DNA of 64,000 nucleotides from Sphingobacterium wenxiniae. Lineage in GTDB: Bacteria; Bacteroidota; Bacteroidia; Sphingobacteriales; Sphingobacteriaceae. This document shows, in pieces, positions 54,816-63,952 of the stretch. A program made the position numbers and the translations under genes. Position 1 is the first letter of the stretch; each line of letters opens with the position of its first letter. The DNA is taken from positions 186,001 through 250,000 of the forward strand of contig NZ_FOZZ01000004.1 of NCBI RefSeq assembly GCF_900116225.1, in the 5' to 3' direction. The notes under the pieces are model-generated. The model did not search any database, had not been told where the DNA came from, and saw nothing but the letters and a program-made list of their open reading frames with translations.

Positions 54816-55304
54816 ATGTTCGATATGTTGCCGGAAGGCATCAGCAAGGATCTGATACAGTATGCCATCATCGTGGCAGTAATAGGGCTTATCATCAAGG
54901 TTGTCTTTGCTTATACGCTGTATAGTACTCTGAAATTAGTCAAGAAAGAAAATCAATGCATTCTGCCCAGCCAGATTTGGTTCGTGGCGCTGCCATTATT
55001 TAATATCTATTGGAATTTCGAGGTGGTACGCCGTTTGGCGGACTCACTGAACAATGAATTCTATGATCGACAGATTGAGGTAGAGGAGAACCCAACAAGA
55101 AAGGCTGGTCAACTTTTTGCGTGGACATATTTGCTGCGGAATATTCCTCTTCCGCCTTTTATATTATTGATTATTGGCATGCTGCACTTTGTTTATTATA
55201 TTACTTATTGGATAAAGGTATATCAGTATAAATCCCTGTTGGCTCTACATGTCAACCATTTCGGAACAGATTATACGGCAAAGAAAGAAGAAAATGAAAA
55301 TTAG
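54816..55304 (+). CDS. Unrecognised small membrane protein
   Basis: A 162-residue protein with two or three hydrophobic segments: residues 12-35 (YAIIVAVIGLIIKVVFAYTLY), about 50-66 and about 108-138 (LPPFILLIIGMLHFVYYITYWI). The polar loop between carries RRLADSLNNEFYDRQIEVEENPTRKAG. I recognise no family. It follows the RsmI-like gene by 19 bp and overlaps the Nif3 start by 11 bp, so it belongs to the same forward transcript and is probably expressed at the same time. Function unknown. Confidence 0.8.
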   Translation: MFDMLPEGISKDLIQYAIIVAVIGLIIKVVFAYTLYSTLKLVKKENQCILPSQIWFVALPLFNIYWNFEVVRRLADSLNNEFYDRQIEVEENPTRKAGQLFAWTYLLRNIPLPPFILLIIGMLHFVYYITYWIKVYQYKSLLALHVNHFGTDYTAKKEENEN

Positions 55305-56391
55305 AGAACTTACCGGATACTTGGAAAGTATAGCGCCTTTGGCTTATCAGGAAGCTTACGATAATTCGGGGCTGATCGTTGGCAATCCAGATGATGAAAT
55401 CAGCAAAGCATTGATTTCGTTGGACTGCACGGAGGAAGTCGTGGAGGATGCTATCCGCAAGGGATGTGACATCATTATTTCGCATCATCCTATTGTCTTT
55501 AAAGGTTTGAAAAAATTCAACGGACGCAATTATGTAGAGCGCACGATTTTAAAAGCTATTAAAAATAATATTGCACTCTATGCAATCCATACCAATCTGG
55601 ACAATGTGTTCGGCGGTGTAAGCACAAAAATTACAGAGCGTTTGGGGTTGGAGTCTACCGCTATTTTGAGCCCAAAATCCAATCTGCTAAAAAAACTGAT
55701 TGTCTATGTGCCACGGACACATGTCGAAGAAGTGCGCAATGCGCTATTTGATGCTGGTGCCGGAGCAATTGGCAACTATGACCAATGCAGTTATAATACA
55801 GTTGGGTATGGCACATTCCGAGGTTTGGATGGGGCAACTCCTGCGATTGGTCAAATCGGCGAACAGGAACGTGTGGAAGAGACGAAGATAGAAGTAGTAT
55901 ATCCTGCGGTGAAAGAACGGGCCATTGTTGTGGCGATGTATGCTGCCCATCCTTATGAAGAGGTTGCATACAATATTGTTTCCTTGGATAATGGGCTGCA
56001 AAATGTAGGTTCGGGCGCTATCGGTAATTTACCGCATCCGATGTCGGAAGCTTCTTTTTTGGTTTATGTCAAGGAAAAGTTGAACGCACAGGTCATCCGA
56101 TATACACAATTGCGGGGTAAAGAGGTTTCCCGCGTGGCGGTTTGTGGTGGAGCAGGCGGCTTTTTGCTTTCGGAAGCAAAGCGTTCGGGAGCAGATGTGT
56201 TCATTACAGCAGATTACAAATACCACGAGTTTTTCGATGCAGAAGGTGAAATTGTCATTGCCGATATCGGACATTATGAAAGTGAACAATTTACGCAAGA
56301 ATTATTATTGGAGATTATTCAGAAAAAATTTGTTAACTTTGCTGTCCTATTGACAGAAATAGAGACAAATCCTGTTAAATACTACATTTGA
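55294..56391 (+). CDS. Nif3-like dinuclear metal protein
   Basis: A 365-residue member of the Nif3/YqfO family. IAPLAYQEAYDNSGLIVGNP at residues 13-32 and IISHHPIVFKGLKKF near 64 hold metal ligands; HTNLDNVFGGVSTKITERLGL near 104 and AVCGGAGGFLLSEAKRSGADVFITADYKYHEFFDAE near 280 are the other conserved segments. The middle insert (about 130-230) is the CutA-like domain typical of the long form. Members form hexameric rings; some hydrolyse GTP. The start (ATG inside AAAATGAAAATTAG) overlaps the previous stop by 11 nt. Confidence 0.92.
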   Translation: MKIRELTGYLESIAPLAYQEAYDNSGLIVGNPDDEISKALISLDCTEEVVEDAIRKGCDIIISHHPIVFKGLKKFNGRNYVERTILKAIKNNIALYAIHTNLDNVFGGVSTKITERLGLESTAILSPKSNLLKKLIVYVPRTHVEEVRNALFDAGAGAIGNYDQCSYNTVGYGTFRGLDGATPAIGQIGEQERVEETKIEVVYPAVKERAIVVAMYAAHPYEEVAYNIVSLDNGLQNVGSGAIGNLPHPMSEASFLVYVKEKLNAQVIRYTQLRGKEVSRVAVCGGAGGFLLSEAKRSGADVFITADYKYHEFFDAEGEIVIADIGHYESEQFTQELLLEIIQKKFVNFAVLLTEIETNPVKYYI

Positions 56392-56393
56392 TA

Positions 56394-57140
56394 ATGGAAC
56401 AAACCGTAGAACAAAAGTTAAAAGCATTATGGGCGTTACAGTCCGTACATACGAAAATAGATAAAATTCGTCAGGTTAGAGGTGAGTTGCCTATTGAGGT
56501 GGCTGATTTGGAAGACGAGATTGCAGGTCTGGATACTCGTATTGAAAAAATCAGAGCAGAGTTGGATGATTTAGAAGATTCAATCGTCAATCGTCGCAAC
56601 ATGATTAAAGATGCGCAAGCAGCGATCAAAAAATACGAAGGACAGCTGAACGAAGTTAAAAACAACCGTGAATATGATGCAATCTCAAAAGAGATTGAAA
56701 TTCAGGGCTTGGAAATCCAGGTATGCGAAAAGCGTATCCGTGAGGCAGAGTTTGAAATCAAGAACAAAACTGAGCTTTACGAAAGCACATTGAAAAACTT
56801 GGAGTTGAGCAAATCTGATCTTGACGTTAAAAAGAAGGAATTAGATACGATTACTGCTGAAACTCAAAAAGAAGAAGACGCATTATTGTCCAAAGCAGCA
56901 AAAGCTGAAAAAGGAATCGAAGAGCGTTTGTTAACTGTTTACAATAAGCTTCGTAACTCTTTCAGAAACGGTTTAGCCGTTGTGTCTATTGAGCGTGACA
57001 GCTGTACAGGTTGTTTTAACAAAATTCCACCTCAGCTGCAGTCTGAAATCCGTCAGCGCAAGAAAATCATTATCTGCGAGCATTGCGGAAGGGTTCTTGT
57101 AGATGAAGGCATTGTCTTCGAAGAAGAGAACCAAGGATAA
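56394..57140 (+). CDS. C4-type zinc-ribbon coiled-coil protein
   Basis: A 248-residue protein. Residues 10-175 are a long charged coiled coil (DLEDEIAGLDTRIEKIRAEL, LNEVKNNREYDAISKEIEIQ). Residues about 200-240 are a zinc ribbon with two Cys pairs (DSCTGCFNKIPPQ and IICEHCGRVL). This is the CT398-type architecture, common beside Nif3 genes in Bacteroidota, as here. Members have been tied to sigma-54 or RNA polymerase in some species, so a nucleic-acid or transcription role is possible. The ATG at 56394 is used because a TTG two codons before overlaps the Nif3 stop. Confidence 0.9.
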   Translation: MEQTVEQKLKALWALQSVHTKIDKIRQVRGELPIEVADLEDEIAGLDTRIEKIRAELDDLEDSIVNRRNMIKDAQAAIKKYEGQLNEVKNNREYDAISKEIEIQGLEIQVCEKRIREAEFEIKNKTELYESTLKNLELSKSDLDVKKKELDTITAETQKEEDALLSKAAKAEKGIEERLLTVYNKLRNSFRNGLAVVSIERDSCTGCFNKIPPQLQSEIRQRKKIIICEHCGRVLVDEGIVFEEENQG

Positions 57141-57151
57141 AAAATATAGGG

Positions 57152-57180
57152 AAGCCTGTCATATTAGACAGGCTTTTTTA
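57152..57180. terminator. Intrinsic terminator after the zinc-ribbon gene
   Basis: AAGCCTGTC (57152-57160) pairs with GACAGGCTT (57167-57175) around ATATTA, followed by a T run. It overlaps the 3' end of fbp on the other strand. Confidence 0.85.
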
Positions 57181-58197
57181 ATATAGCACATGCTCATTTT
57201 CCATTAGAAATTCCTCCACTTTCTCTACCATTTTTTTACTGCCAATGACAATTGGGCTTCGTTGGTGCAGTTGTGTTGGTTGAATGTCTAAAATTCGCTC
57301 TTGGCCGGAAAGAGCTTTCCCTCCAGCTTGTTCAATAATAAACGCCATGGGGTTACACTCATAAAGCAAGCGTAACTTCCCTTGGGGATATTGTTGGGTT
57401 TCCGGATAAAGAAATATGCCGCCAATAATCATAGTTCGGTGCAGGTCAGCGACCATCGACCCAATATAACGCGATGTGTAGGGTCTTTGTGAGATAGGGT
57501 CTTCCATCTGACAATATTTGATGTAATCTTTGACATACTGCGGGAAGCGGAGGTAGTTGCCTTCATTGATAGAATAGGTTTTTCCCTCTTCAGGAATCTT
57601 CATATCGGGGTGGGAAAGACAAAATTCGCCTATAGATGGATCCAATGTGAATCCGTTAACCCCTTTCCCTGTGGTGTAAACCAACATGGTCGATGAACCG
57701 TAGATGACATAGCCGGCGGCAATCTGTTCATGACCATACTGCAGAACCTCATGTATAGCTACTGGTTGGCCTTCTTTTTCTTTGCGGCGATAGATCGAAA
57801 AAATAGAACCGACCGATACATTTAGATCAATATTGGAAGAGCCATCCAAAGGATCAATACACACGATGTACTTGGCATCTTTAGAATAGGGCTGTGTGGT
57901 CAGGTCAATGCCTTCCTCATGCTCCTCAGAGGCAATGTAACAACATTCCCCTCCCCTACTTAGGGCCTGGATGAACTGTTCATCAGCATAGACGTCCAGT
58001 TTTTGTTGTTTTTCGCCTTGCACATTTTGTACACCATGTTCGCCAAGGATGTCTGCCAGGCCGGCTTTATTGACCTCATAATTGATAATCTTGGCAGCAA
58101 TGCCAATGTCGCGTAACAATCTGGAAAGTTCCCCTTTGGCATAGGGAAAATCACCCTGTTTTTCAATAATGAATTGACCTAATGTTTTGAATGACAT
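57178..58197 (-). CDS. fbp: Fructose-1,6-bisphosphatase, class 1
   Basis: A 339-residue class 1 enzyme that removes the C1 phosphate in gluconeogenesis. [45 protein letters not shown] near 93-135 contains the metal-binding acidic site, and [23 protein letters not shown] near 280 is the substrate and Glu segment. Length is normal. Its last bases overlap the terminator of the convergent zinc-ribbon gene. Minus-strand single gene, divergent from the protease gene at 58567. Confidence 0.96.
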   Translation of the reverse strand: MSFKTLGQFIIEKQGDFPYAKGELSRLLRDIGIAAKIINYEVNKAGLADILGEHGVQNVQGEKQQKLDVYADEQFIQALSRGGECCYIASEEHEEGIDLTTQPYSKDAKYIVCIDPLDGSSNIDLNVSVGSIFSIYRRKEKEGQPVAIHEVLQYGHEQIAAGYVIYGSSTMLVYTTGKGVNGFTLDPSIGEFCLSHPDMKIPEEGKTYSINEGNYLRFPQYVKDYIKYCQMEDPISQRPYTSRYIGSMVADLHRTMIIGGIFLYPETQQYPQGKLRLLYECNPMAFIIEQAGGKALSGQERILDIQPTQLHQRSPIVIGSKKMVEKVEEFLMENEHVLY

Positions 58198-58566
58198 AGT
58201 AAAAGCTTTTATTGTTCTTACGTTAGGGTTACATTTTGCTAAAAAAACAGGTGTTACTTGCTAAAATAGCCTGCCGAAACCACTAACTCTCTGTAAATTC
58301 CGCTGCAAATCTAAATAAGTGTTTTTAAATAAAAAACTGATTTTCAGCTTATTGTATTTTATACACAACGCTATATCATTGATAAATAAGAGGTTAACTT
58401 GAATTTATTTTTTTAGCTTTTTTGAATTCCTAAGATTCTCTTCGTAATGCGAAACTCTGGGAGTATTACTGTATATATCTTGTTTATTTTTTGCAACATA
58501 TCTGATAGATTTCCTAAAATGCAGATATTTCCTATATTTTTGATAATAAATCATATTGTGATATCT
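58198..58566. other. Divergent promoter region, fbp / protease
   Basis: A 369-bp AT-rich gene-free spacer between fbp and the S41 protease gene. The only regulatory match I can support is the -7 box at 58535-58542. No repeat or small gene is seen. Confidence 0.5.
58535..58542 (+). promoter_or_regulatory. Bacteroidota -7 box for the protease gene
   Basis: TATTTTTG fits TAnnTTTG, 24 bp before the ATG at 58567. No strong -33 partner is evident. Confidence 0.35.
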
Positions 58567-61500
58567 ATGCATACTTCATTTTCAAATATTTTAAAGGCAC
58601 TTGCCTTTTCAGGCGTGCTGTTGTCCACCGCTTTGGCTCAACAGGAAACTCTTTTGCTGCGCAACCCCAGTATTAGTGATAAACATGTATCTTTCGTTTA
58701 TGGAGGAGATATATGGATAGCAGACAAAGATGGATCTAATGCACGCCGATTGACGGTAAATCCGGGTGTGGAGCAAAATCCAATTTTTTCTCCCGATGGT
58801 AAGAACATTGCTTTTACAGGGAATTATGATGGTAATACGGATGTATACATTATTCCAATCGAAGGAGGAGCACCGCAACGGGTCACTTACCATCCCTCGG
58901 CAGATGTGGTCAGGGGCTGGTTGAATAATAATGAAGTTTATTTTACGACAACGAGGGAGTTTACGTATTCTTTGGGTTCGAGGTTATACAAAACATCTAA
59001 AAATGGAACTTTAGCAGAGCCTTTGCTCATGCCTGAGGCTTATCAAGGTAGCCCTTCTGCTGATGGGCGTTATTGGGCATATATCAAGAACACAGATCCC
59101 ACAGAACGCGATCGGGTAGCATTTAAACGCTATAGAGGAGGGGGGATGCCTTCTATTTGGATTTTTGATACCCAAACCAAGGAGATTGAAATCATCCCGG
59201 GAGAGCTAAGCAACGATGTAAAGCCTGTATGGTTAGGTGATAAAGTATATTTCTTGTCGGATAGAGATAAGATTGTCAACATCTTCAGCTATGATACAAA
59301 AACGAAGAATATTGAAAAACTAACAAACTTTAAAGACTATGATGTTCGAACACTGAGCGGTCGAGGAAATGAGTTGGTGTTTGAATATCAGGGTAAGGTG
59401 AACATCCTGCATACGGAAAGCAAAAAAGTTACACCATTATCTATAGCTGTACATGCAGATGCGGTCTATAAACGCCCACATTATGCTGATGTTACACCGT
59501 CTACGATTCGTTCTTTTTCAATTTCTCCAACGGGGCAACGTGCTCTTTTCGAAAGTCGGGGTGAAATTATTACTGTTCCTAAAGAAAAAGGAGATGCACG
59601 CAATATATCTTCTTCTCCAGATTCGCATGAGCGTTTTCCTGCTTGGTCGCCTAACGGAAAATGGATTTCTTATATTTCGGACAAAAATGGGAAATATGAG
59701 TTGGTACTACGTGATCAATTTGCAAAAGAAGACCCTGTGTATATCTCTTTAGGGCAAACGGCTTTTTACTTTCAGCCAACGTGGTCGCCCGATAGCAAAA
59801 AGTTATTCTATAATGATGCTCACCTGAATCTATATTATGTGGATATCGAGTCTAAAAAAGTGACGTTGGTTGATGATGATAAGCTAAGTTCAACTACAGG
59901 GCGCACTTCAAACCATTTTCAACCTTCCTGGTCTTATGATTCTAATTGGATTGCCTATGTTAAAAGCTTGAATAATGGTGTGCGCACGCTGTTTATGTAT
60001 AATTTGCAAACAAATCAGAAAACGCAGATTACGGATGGTATGAGTGCGGTGACGCAACCGACCTTCAGTAGAGACGGGAAGTATCTGTTCTTTGCTGCCA
60101 GTACGAATACCGGCTTGACCAATTCCGGCCTTCACATGACGGCTTATGAAAAGAATGTCAATTATAGCGTGTATGCTTTTATCCTGTCTAAAGACACGCC
60201 TTCCATATTTAAAAATGAAAGTGATGAGGAGAAAATCGTAGAGGATAAAGAGGGTAAGAAAGAGGAGACTGAAGATAAGAAGGACGGGGATGACAAATCT
60301 AAATCTTCTGAAGAACCAAAAGGCAAGGATAAAAAAGCACCTACAACCAAAGTGGACCTGGAGGACATCAATAACAGAATCGTAGCATTGCCATTGTCAC
60401 CGGGTTATTATAGACTGAATGGGGCAACGGAAAATATGTTGACCTATATGCGCGGGCGTTCTATCGGGGTCTATGATTTGAATAAATTGGAGGACAAAAC
60501 CCTTGTGGATCAGGCGAATGGTTTTGACTTGAGTGCTGACGGAAAGAAGATGATCTATATGAGCGGTCGTGATTTCTTTATTGTTAGCGCAGGCCAGAAG
60601 CCAGCAGCAGGCACAGGAAAGATTGCTTTGACAAATATAAAGCAAATGGTGGATCCGGCGGCGGAGTGGAATCAAGTGTTCAATGAGGTCTGGGCCATGC
60701 AGAAAGAATTTTTCTATGTGGAGAATATGCACGGTGTAGATTGGAATGCTATGAAGACCAAATACGCGAAATTCTTACCTTATGTGAATCACCGCTCGGA
60801 CTTAGGCTACCTGTTAAACGAAATGATGGGTGAAATGGTTGTGGGACATAATTATATCTATCCGGGGGATGAGCCTTCTTCCCCATCTGTCAATACAGGT
60901 ACGCTGGCGGCAGATTTTGTGGTGGATCAAAAGGGCTATAAGTTGACCAAGATATATACCCGCCTGGATTGGAACCCTTCGTTTAAAGCACCTTTGGCAG
61001 AGCCGGGATTAAATATTAAAGAAGGCGAGTATATTGTGGCTATAAATGGTATACCGGTCAATTCCGATAGGAATATCTATCAAGCGTTGGAAAACACCGT
61101 AGATAAACAAGTTTCGGTTAAAGTAAGTGCAACTGGCAGTTTGTCTGATGCGCGTGATCTTATTGTGCGTCCGATTTCATTTATGGATGAGGTGTCTTTA
61201 CGCCGTACGGATTGGGTGGAAAATAACCGTAAGCGAACCGATGAGCTGAGCAAAGGGCAGATTGCATACGTCTATATGCCAAATACGGGGCAGGAAGGAT
61301 ATACTTCTTTCAACCGATATTATTTCTCCCAAATGGATAAGAAAGCGCTATTGCTCGATGAACGTAATAACGGAGGCGGCTCTGTTGCGGATTATGTTAT
61401 TGACTTGCTTTCCAGAGAACTGATTTCGGGATGGAAAATCCGTGACGGAAAAAGTTTCACGACTCCGGGGAATGGGATATATGGACCAAAGGCCATGATT

Positions 61501-61860
61501 ATCAATGAAAATGCCGGATCCGGAGGGGATATGATGCCGTATATGTTCCGTTTCAAAGGTTTAGGAAAATTGGTTGGCCGTACGACAATGGGTATTTTGG
61601 TGGGTATTTCCGGCTATCCTCCTTTGTTGGATGGCGGACGGATTACCTCGCCTAATTTTGGAATCTTTGATTTAAATAGTAATTACATCATCGAGAATGA
61701 GGGGGTTGCACCGGATATATTTGTTGAGCAAACACCGAAAGAACTTTTGGAAGGAAGGGATCCTCAACTGGAAAGAACCATACAGCTTCTATTGGAGGAG
61801 ATGAAAACCTATCCATATAAAGAATTGAAAGATCCGAAAGACCCTGTTCGGGTTAAATAG
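58567..61860 (+). CDS. Tricorn-like S41 family peptidase
   Basis: A 1097-residue exported protease. A signal peptide (MHTSFSNILKALAFSGVLLSTALAQQ) precedes two WD40/TolB-like beta-propellers with repeated SPDGKNIAFTGNYDG-type motifs. A Lys/Glu/Asp-rich linker follows near residue 550-600. Then come a PDZ-like region (ILNKEGEYIVAINGIPVN-type, near 815) and the S41 catalytic part, with the nucleophile Ser in NENAGSGGDMMPYMF near 980. It resembles Tricorn, which cuts peptides from other proteases. Upstream in-frame starts would add 40 hydrophobic residues before the signal, so 58567 is preferred. Confidence 0.92.
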   Translation: MHTSFSNILKALAFSGVLLSTALAQQETLLLRNPSISDKHVSFVYGGDIWIADKDGSNARRLTVNPGVEQNPIFSPDGKNIAFTGNYDGNTDVYIIPIEGGAPQRVTYHPSADVVRGWLNNNEVYFTTTREFTYSLGSRLYKTSKNGTLAEPLLMPEAYQGSPSADGRYWAYIKNTDPTERDRVAFKRYRGGGMPSIWIFDTQTKEIEIIPGELSNDVKPVWLGDKVYFLSDRDKIVNIFSYDTKTKNIEKLTNFKDYDVRTLSGRGNELVFEYQGKVNILHTESKKVTPLSIAVHADAVYKRPHYADVTPSTIRSFSISPTGQRALFESRGEIITVPKEKGDARNISSSPDSHERFPAWSPNGKWISYISDKNGKYELVLRDQFAKEDPVYISLGQTAFYFQPTWSPDSKKLFYNDAHLNLYYVDIESKKVTLVDDDKLSSTTGRTSNHFQPSWSYDSNWIAYVKSLNNGVRTLFMYNLQTNQKTQITDGMSAVTQPTFSRDGKYLFFAASTNTGLTNSGLHMTAYEKNVNYSVYAFILSKDTPSIFKNESDEEKIVEDKEGKKEETEDKKDGDDKSKSSEEPKGKDKKAPTTKVDLEDINNRIVALPLSPGYYRLNGATENMLTYMRGRSIGVYDLNKLEDKTLVDQANGFDLSADGKKMIYMSGRDFFIVSAGQKPAAGTGKIALTNIKQMVDPAAEWNQVFNEVWAMQKEFFYVENMHGVDWNAMKTKYAKFLPYVNHRSDLGYLLNEMMGEMVVGHNYIYPGDEPSSPSVNTGTLAADFVVDQKGYKLTKIYTRLDWNPSFKAPLAEPGLNIKEGEYIVAINGIPVNSDRNIYQALENTVDKQVSVKVSATGSLSDARDLIVRPISFMDEVSLRRTDWVENNRKRTDELSKGQIAYVYMPNTGQEGYTSFNRYYFSQMDKKALLLDERNNGGGSVADYVIDLLSRELISGWKIRDGKSFTTPGNGIYGPKAMIINENAGSGGDMMPYMFRFKGLGKLVGRTTMGILVGISGYPPLLDGGRITSPNFGIFDLNSNYIIENEGVAPDIFVEQTPKELLEGRDPQLERTIQLLLEEMKTYPYKELKDPKDPVRVK

Positions 61861-61869
61861 TGAGTTGAC

Positions 61870-61910
61870 AGCGGCCGCATTTTTGCAAAAATGCGGCCGC
61901 TGTTATTTTT
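61870..61910 (+). terminator. Strong terminator after the protease gene
   Basis: AGCGGCCGCATTTTTG (61870-61885) is followed directly by its perfect reverse complement (to 61901), then a T-rich tract. The stem contains the NotI-like GCGGCCGC. Confidence 0.9.
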
Positions 61911-61928
61911 ATTTTATAGTTTTATCCA

Positions 61929-62858
61929 ATGAACGATACATTAGGTAAACCCCATAACAGCCCTTGGAAGGATTTATTGACCTTATTGCTCGTAACCTTT
62001 GGTCTGAGTTTGGCGCTCCAGTTGCCTTTAGTGCTGATTGGTTTGTTTTTGTCGGGCGACATAAATGGGTTATCGGAGGATACGGGCTCTCTTTATGCTA
62101 TACACCCTTATTTTACCTATCTGGTATTTATGGGAGGAACTTTGGGTACCTTTTTGCTCCCGGCCTATTACTATTATAGAAAGAGCAATCAACCTGGGGT
62201 TCTACCCAGCCAAGGCTTGAATCGGGTATGGACCTATGTTTTATCTGTATTATTTCTTTTGGCTTTTGTTCCGCTAATGTCGCTGGTTTCGGACTGGAAC
62301 TTGCAGATGACTTTGCCCGAATCGTTTAGGGGCATAGAACAATGGATGCGTGTGCAAGAGGACCAGATGACGGACATTATGTCGCAGATTATTATGGTTG
62401 ATCGTGTGGATCTTCTCTTGATGAATGTGTTGGCAATAGCGGTCTTGCCTGCGATTGGGGAAGAGTTTTTCTTTCGGGGAGCTTTGCAGCATATTTTTAA
62501 GCGGATTTTCGGTAATACACATATTACCATTTGGGTGGTTGCTATTATTTTCAGCGCTATTCACATGCAGTTTTATGGTTTTTTTCCTCGGATGTTATTG
62601 GGGGTGTTCTTTGGTTATATGCTGTTATGGACAGGTAATATTTGGGTTCCGATATTTGCACATTTTGTGAACAATGCATCTGTCGTAATTATGGCATTTT
62701 ATTATGCGAGGCAAGGAAAGACATACGAGGAGTTGTCGGCAAGCGAGAGTTTTCCAATAATTGTGTATCTTGGCAGTATAATTCTAAGTATTGGCCTGGC
62801 ATATCTGTCCTATCAATACAGCACTAAAAACAAGATATATGGAAAAAGAATGGGTTAA
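61929..62858 (+). CDS. CPBP family intramembrane metalloprotease
   Basis: A 309-residue membrane protein with about seven or eight hydrophobic segments. The CPBP motifs are GEEFFFRGALQHIF near 177 (EExxxR, zinc-binding Glu pair), FSAIHMQFYGFFPRMLLGVFFGYM near 212 (His and FxxxH-type) and PIFAHFVNN near 240. CPBP proteases cut or process membrane proteins and are relatives of Rce1; substrate is unknown. It starts a forward run with DUF2007 and cdsA, whose starts overlap upstream stops, so the three are coexpressed. Confidence 0.9.
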   Translation: MNDTLGKPHNSPWKDLLTLLLVTFGLSLALQLPLVLIGLFLSGDINGLSEDTGSLYAIHPYFTYLVFMGGTLGTFLLPAYYYYRKSNQPGVLPSQGLNRVWTYVLSVLFLLAFVPLMSLVSDWNLQMTLPESFRGIEQWMRVQEDQMTDIMSQIIMVDRVDLLLMNVLAIAVLPAIGEEFFFRGALQHIFKRIFGNTHITIWVVAIIFSAIHMQFYGFFPRMLLGVFFGYMLLWTGNIWVPIFAHFVNNASVVIMAFYYARQGKTYEELSASESFPIIVYLGSIILSIGLAYLSYQYSTKNKIYGKRMG

Positions 62859-63060
62859 GATACAGTCCTATACGGATGCTCTTCGAGGAGAAATCATTAA
62901 GCAGATGCTTGAAGAGAACGGTATTCCTGTCGTTTTGATGAATAAACAAGATTCTTCGTTTAAGTTCGGTAAGATTGACCTGATGGTGAACGCTGACGAT
63001 GCGGAGGAAGCACGCAGATTAATAGCGGAAAACGAATCCGGCGAAACTGATGAAAATTAG
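62839..63060 (+). CDS. DUF2007 domain protein
   Basis: A 73-residue protein: MEKEWVKIQSYTDALRGEIIKQMLEENGIPVVLMNKQ, then IDLMVNADDAEEARRLIAE. This is the compact DUF2007 fold, a small ferredoxin-like domain of unknown function sometimes called a signal-transducing protein. The ATG at 62839 overlaps the end of the CPBP gene by 20 nt, and its stop overlaps the cdsA start by 11 nt, so translation is coupled on both sides. An upstream in-frame start at 62791 would lie deeper in the CPBP gene and is unlike the family. Confidence 0.88.
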   Translation: MEKEWVKIQSYTDALRGEIIKQMLEENGIPVVLMNKQDSSFKFGKIDLMVNADDAEEARRLIAENESGETDEN

Positions 63061-63847
63061 AGCGATTACGGGTTTTTTCTTTATTGCGGTGCTGATTGCC
63101 GTACTACTGGGCGGAGCATTGATATTTGTTCCTTTTTTTGCTTTGGTGGCAGCCTTGTGTGCTTTTGAGTTTTACAAAATGGTAGCAACCGAGACGGTTC
63201 GTCCCTTACGTTGGATAGGAACAATAGCCGCTTTTGCGGTGGCTGCTGCGGTAGGCTGTGTACAACTTGGGCACTTGAAGGCGGAGCAATTGCTTTGGGC
63301 TCTTCCGTTTATCTTTGTGGTGTATATCTCGGCTCTTTTCCGAAAAACGCCAAACCCCATCCAGGACATCAGCTTTACCCTAACCGGATTTATTTATGCG
63401 GCAGTTCCATTTCTGTTTTTTATAGCGTTGGGTTTTGTGCAGGGCGATTATAATGCCTATATTCCATTGGGTTTTCTAATATTGTTATGGACCAATGATA
63501 CAGGTGCATATTTGGCTGGACGTAGCTTTGGGCGCACCAAGTTGTTCGAGCGGATATCACCAAATAAAACTTGGGAAGGCTTTATTGGTGGTGTTGTGCT
63601 GGCGGTAATTGTTGCTTTGAATCTACAGCAGTATTTTGGGTCGCTGGAACGATGGGAATGGGTCGTTGTAGCGTTGATTATCGGTGTTTTCGGAACATTA
63701 GGTGATTTGGTAGAATCGATGTTCAAAAGAAATCTGGGCGTTAAGGATTCCGGTAATATTTTGCCAGGGCATGGCGGTTTCTTAGATCGTTTTGATGGTT
63801 TGTTGGTTGCCGCACCTTTGGTGTATCTGTTTTTGAAGTTGGTGTAA
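63050..63847 (+). CDS. cdsA: Phosphatidate cytidylyltransferase
   Basis: A 265-residue membrane enzyme making CDP-diacylglycerol from phosphatidate and CTP, the branch point of phospholipid synthesis. Six or seven hydrophobic helices are followed by the signature SMFKRNLGVKDSGNILPGHGGFLDRFD near 223-249, which matches the CDP-diglyceride synthase pattern, with RISPNKTWEGFIGG near 167. The start ATG overlaps the DUF2007 stop within GATGAAAATTAG, the same kind of 11-nt overlap as at the Nif3 start. Confidence 0.96.
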   Translation: MKIRAITGFFFIAVLIAVLLGGALIFVPFFALVAALCAFEFYKMVATETVRPLRWIGTIAAFAVAAAVGCVQLGHLKAEQLLWALPFIFVVYISALFRKTPNPIQDISFTLTGFIYAAVPFLFFIALGFVQGDYNAYIPLGFLILLWTNDTGAYLAGRSFGRTKLFERISPNKTWEGFIGGVVLAVIVALNLQQYFGSLERWEWVVVALIIGVFGTLGDLVESMFKRNLGVKDSGNILPGHGGFLDRFDGLLVAAPLVYLFLKLV

Positions 63848-63875
63848 CGAATCCGTTGTGCATTGTGAAAAAATC

Positions 63876-63914
63876 CAGATTCCTCTCCCGCCTCAGGTCG
63901 GGATCGGAATGACA
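63876..63914. repeat. Interspersed palindromic element
   Basis: It begins CAGATTCCTCTCCCGCCTCA and ends ATCGGAATGACA. The core CCCG-CCTCAGGT-CGGG forms a hairpin and shares CCCGCCTCAGG with the element at 10771-10858. It lies between cdsA and the next gene. Confidence 0.65.
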
Positions 63915-63952
63915 AAGAGATGAAATTGTCAATCAAATTGATTAATAAAAAA

